NCBI GenBank assembly: GCA_045658225.1
Contig: JAZOUO010000066.1
Location: 1 to 21,602 of the forward strand
Reading direction: 5' to 3'
Length of the DNA stretch: 21,602 nucleotides
DNA from: SVTX01 sp045658225
GTDB taxonomy: Bacteria > Bacillota > Clostridia > Oscillospirales > CAG-272
Each line of letters opens with the position of its first letter. Positions within the stretch are counted from its first letter, which is position 1. Shown piece by piece: positions 20,760 through 21,602 of the stretch. The notes below the pieces were generated by a model. The model made no database searches. It was not told the origin of the DNA and saw nothing but the letters and a program-made list of their open reading frames with translations. The position numbers and the translations under genes are program-made.

Positions 20760-20865
20760 TTGTCCTCTTAATTTTGTATATTTCTAACAATTTAACACGC
20801 CAAAACCCTTTATTCGTATAAATTTTCCGAGATTGCGCATACTAAAAACAAAGCAAAGAAGTATT

Positions 20866-20971
20866 GCGTGAAAATTACCCTCTTTTAATTTTGGCAATTA
20901 AATTTTTCCACGCGCAAATTTTGCCCAAGCGGCAAAATTCATCAAAAATTATTTATGCCGCCATCGGCGGC
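20866..20971 (+). other. Structured 5' leader of the small protein gene
   Basis: Within the 220-base leader I can draw: GCGTG (20866-20870) with CACGC (20909-20913) enclosing AAAATTA (20871-20877) with TAATTTT (20886-20892), which competes with TTAATT/AATTAA (20885-20901); then AATTTTGCC (20917-20925) with GGCAAAATT (20931-20939); then GCCGCC (20957-20962) with GGCGGC (20966-20971), ending six bases before the GGAG ribosome binding site. No known riboswitch class is recognised. AT-richness makes some pairs cheap, but the last two stems are not. Confidence 0.4.
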
Positions 20972-20986
20972 GGAATGGAGAAAAAA

Positions 20987-21235
20987 ATGGATCCTAAGAA
21001 AACCGAAAAAGAAAAAATGACCGAGGAGCAACGCAGACGAAGAATTGATATAGAAAGAGAGCTTGGAGTTCCCGACCCTCCCGTGCCCAACCGCGCGCGC
21101 ACCGAGCTGTCAGCAAAGGACTATCAGATATCCGACTCACGCGCGCTGAACATTGACGAAAACGCGCTTCACGAGTACGCGGAAAGGTATAAAAATCATA
21201 TGAGAGACTCTAGGCGACGCCCCGAAATAGAATAA
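20987..21235 (+). CDS. Unrecognised 82-residue hydrophilic protein
   Basis: I do not recognise this protein. It is highly charged, with a Lys/Glu-rich start ('MDPKKTEKEKMTEEQ'), an Arg run ('RRRRIDIERELGV'), a proline-rich bend ('PDPPVPN'), then a helix-prone section ('LNIDENALHEYAERYKNHMRD') and a basic end. It has no signal peptide, membrane segment or cysteine. I choose the ATG at 20987 because GGAG lies six bases upstream; the ATG at 20975 has no comparable site, and the frame extending to 20864 runs through the structured leader. Support for its being real: a good ribosome binding site, a promoter upstream, an immediate strong terminator, and G/C-ending codons like its neighbours. A role in nucleic acid or ribosome binding is conceivable from charge alone, nothing more. 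Confidence 0.7.
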   Translation: MDPKKTEKEKMTEEQRRRRIDIERELGVPDPPVPNRARTELSAKDYQISDSRALNIDENALHEYAERYKNHMRDSRRRPEIE

Positions 21236-21267
21236 AAAAAGTGTACGCGCAAGCGTACACTTTTTTT
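21234..21267. terminator. Bidirectional terminator between the small gene and the MATE gene
   Basis: AGTGTACGC, a GCAA (GNRA) tetraloop and GCGTACACT form a perfect stem flanked by seven As and seven Ts (21234-21267). It overlaps the end of both convergent genes and terminates in both directions. Confidence 0.93.
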
Positions 21268-21602
21268 ATAAATATCTGTATTTTTTTCTTTTTGCTATAA
21301 GGAAAATTGTCATCACTATAACTGCCATAAGCTCTGCCACGATAATAGACGCCCAGATGCCGTCCAGATCCCATATCAGCGGCAGAATTATTACCGCGGC
21401 GGTCTGGAAAATTAGCGTTCTCAAAAAGGATATTATCGCCGACGTAAGACCGTCGTTGAGCGCTGTAAAGAATGACGAGCCGAATATCGCAAAGCCCGCA
21501 AACAAGAAAGAAAACGAGAATATGCGGAAGCCTCGGAGCGTCATTTGGAGCAAATGCGGATTTCCTCCCACAAACAGCTTTGAGAGCGGCAAAGCTAAAA
21601 GC
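21266..21602 (-). CDS. MATE family efflux transporter, C-terminal part (cut by window edge)
   Basis: The visible 111 or so residues continue past the right edge, so the start is not in the window. They contain the characteristic MATE C-terminal stretch: 'LFVGGNPHLLQMTLRGFRIFSFSF', 'AGFAIFGSSFFTALNDGLTSA', 'SFLRTLIFQTAAVIILPLIW' and 'DLDGIWASIIVAELMAVIV', then a basic cytoplasmic end. About three membrane segments are seen. MATE proteins expel cationic compounds using Na+ or H+ gradients; the substrate cannot be told. The stop codon lies inside the shared terminator. Confidence 0.92.
   Translation of the reverse strand, partial: LLALPLSKLFVGGNPHLLQMTLRGFRIFSFSFLFAGFAIFGSSFFTALNDGLTSAIISFLRTLIFQTAAVIILPLIWDLDGIWASIIVAELMAVIVMTIFLIAKRKKYRYL

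Noticed and set aside
1..21602. CRISPR array, transposase, integrase, tRNA or rRNA genes
   Set aside because: I looked for regularly spaced repeats, transposase-like proteins and cloverleaf sequences by eye and found none.

Overview
The window looks like a chromosomal segment of an anaerobic, spore-forming member of the Clostridia, probably an uncultured Oscillospirales-like or related gut lineage; the order-level guess is inference. The main evidence is a SCIFF peptide with its radical SAM maturase, a complete spoIIAA-spoIIAB-sigF operon, a lysine riboswitch ahead of dapA, strong AGGAGG-type ribosome binding sites, and a Firmicutes-type ylmE-sepF-yggT-ylmH-ileS-lspA-rluD cluster. I see no rRNA, tRNA, insertion sequence, prophage or CRISPR array. 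Coding density is high and most genes lie on the minus strand.

Layout. (1) 1-920: a YwaF-like polytopic membrane protein. (2) 918-3960, minus: a promoter with consensus -35 and good -10, a 46-residue six-cysteine SCIFF precursor, a leaky-looking hairpin, the SCIFF radical SAM/SPASM maturase, and an Orn/Lys/Arg decarboxylase-family gene whose start lies inside the end of the maturase gene. (3) 3989-13343, minus: a long operon from one clear sigma-A-type promoter at 13315-13343, in the order miaA, HlyD-like protein, ylmE, sepF, yggT, ylmH, ileS, lspA, rluD. A conspicuous palindrome sits between ileS and lspA. (4) 13355-14493, minus: queA with its own strong terminator, which insulates it from miaA. 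(5) 14548-16623, plus: promoter, lysine riboswitch, terminator, dapA, dapB and a shared terminator, forming a lysine/diaminopimelate module. (6) 16621-18363, minus: the spoIIA operon that controls the forespore sigma factor F. (7) 18490-20721, minus: an EF-G-like GTPase with its own promoter and tandem terminator hairpins. (8) 20731-21267, plus: an unrecognised 82-residue hydrophilic protein behind a long, apparently structured leader and a promoter back-to-back with that of the EF-G-like gene. (9) 21266-21602, minus: the C-terminal part of a MATE family transporter cut by the window edge.

Functionally the window combines housekeeping (tRNA modification, septum placement, lipoprotein processing, Ile-tRNA charging, rRNA pseudouridylation), cell wall and lysine precursor synthesis, sporulation commitment and one ribosomal peptide (RiPP) locus. 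The least explained elements are the decarboxylase coupled to the SCIFF genes, the lone HlyD-like adaptor in the division cluster, the ileS-lspA palindrome, and the structured leader with its small protein near the right end.
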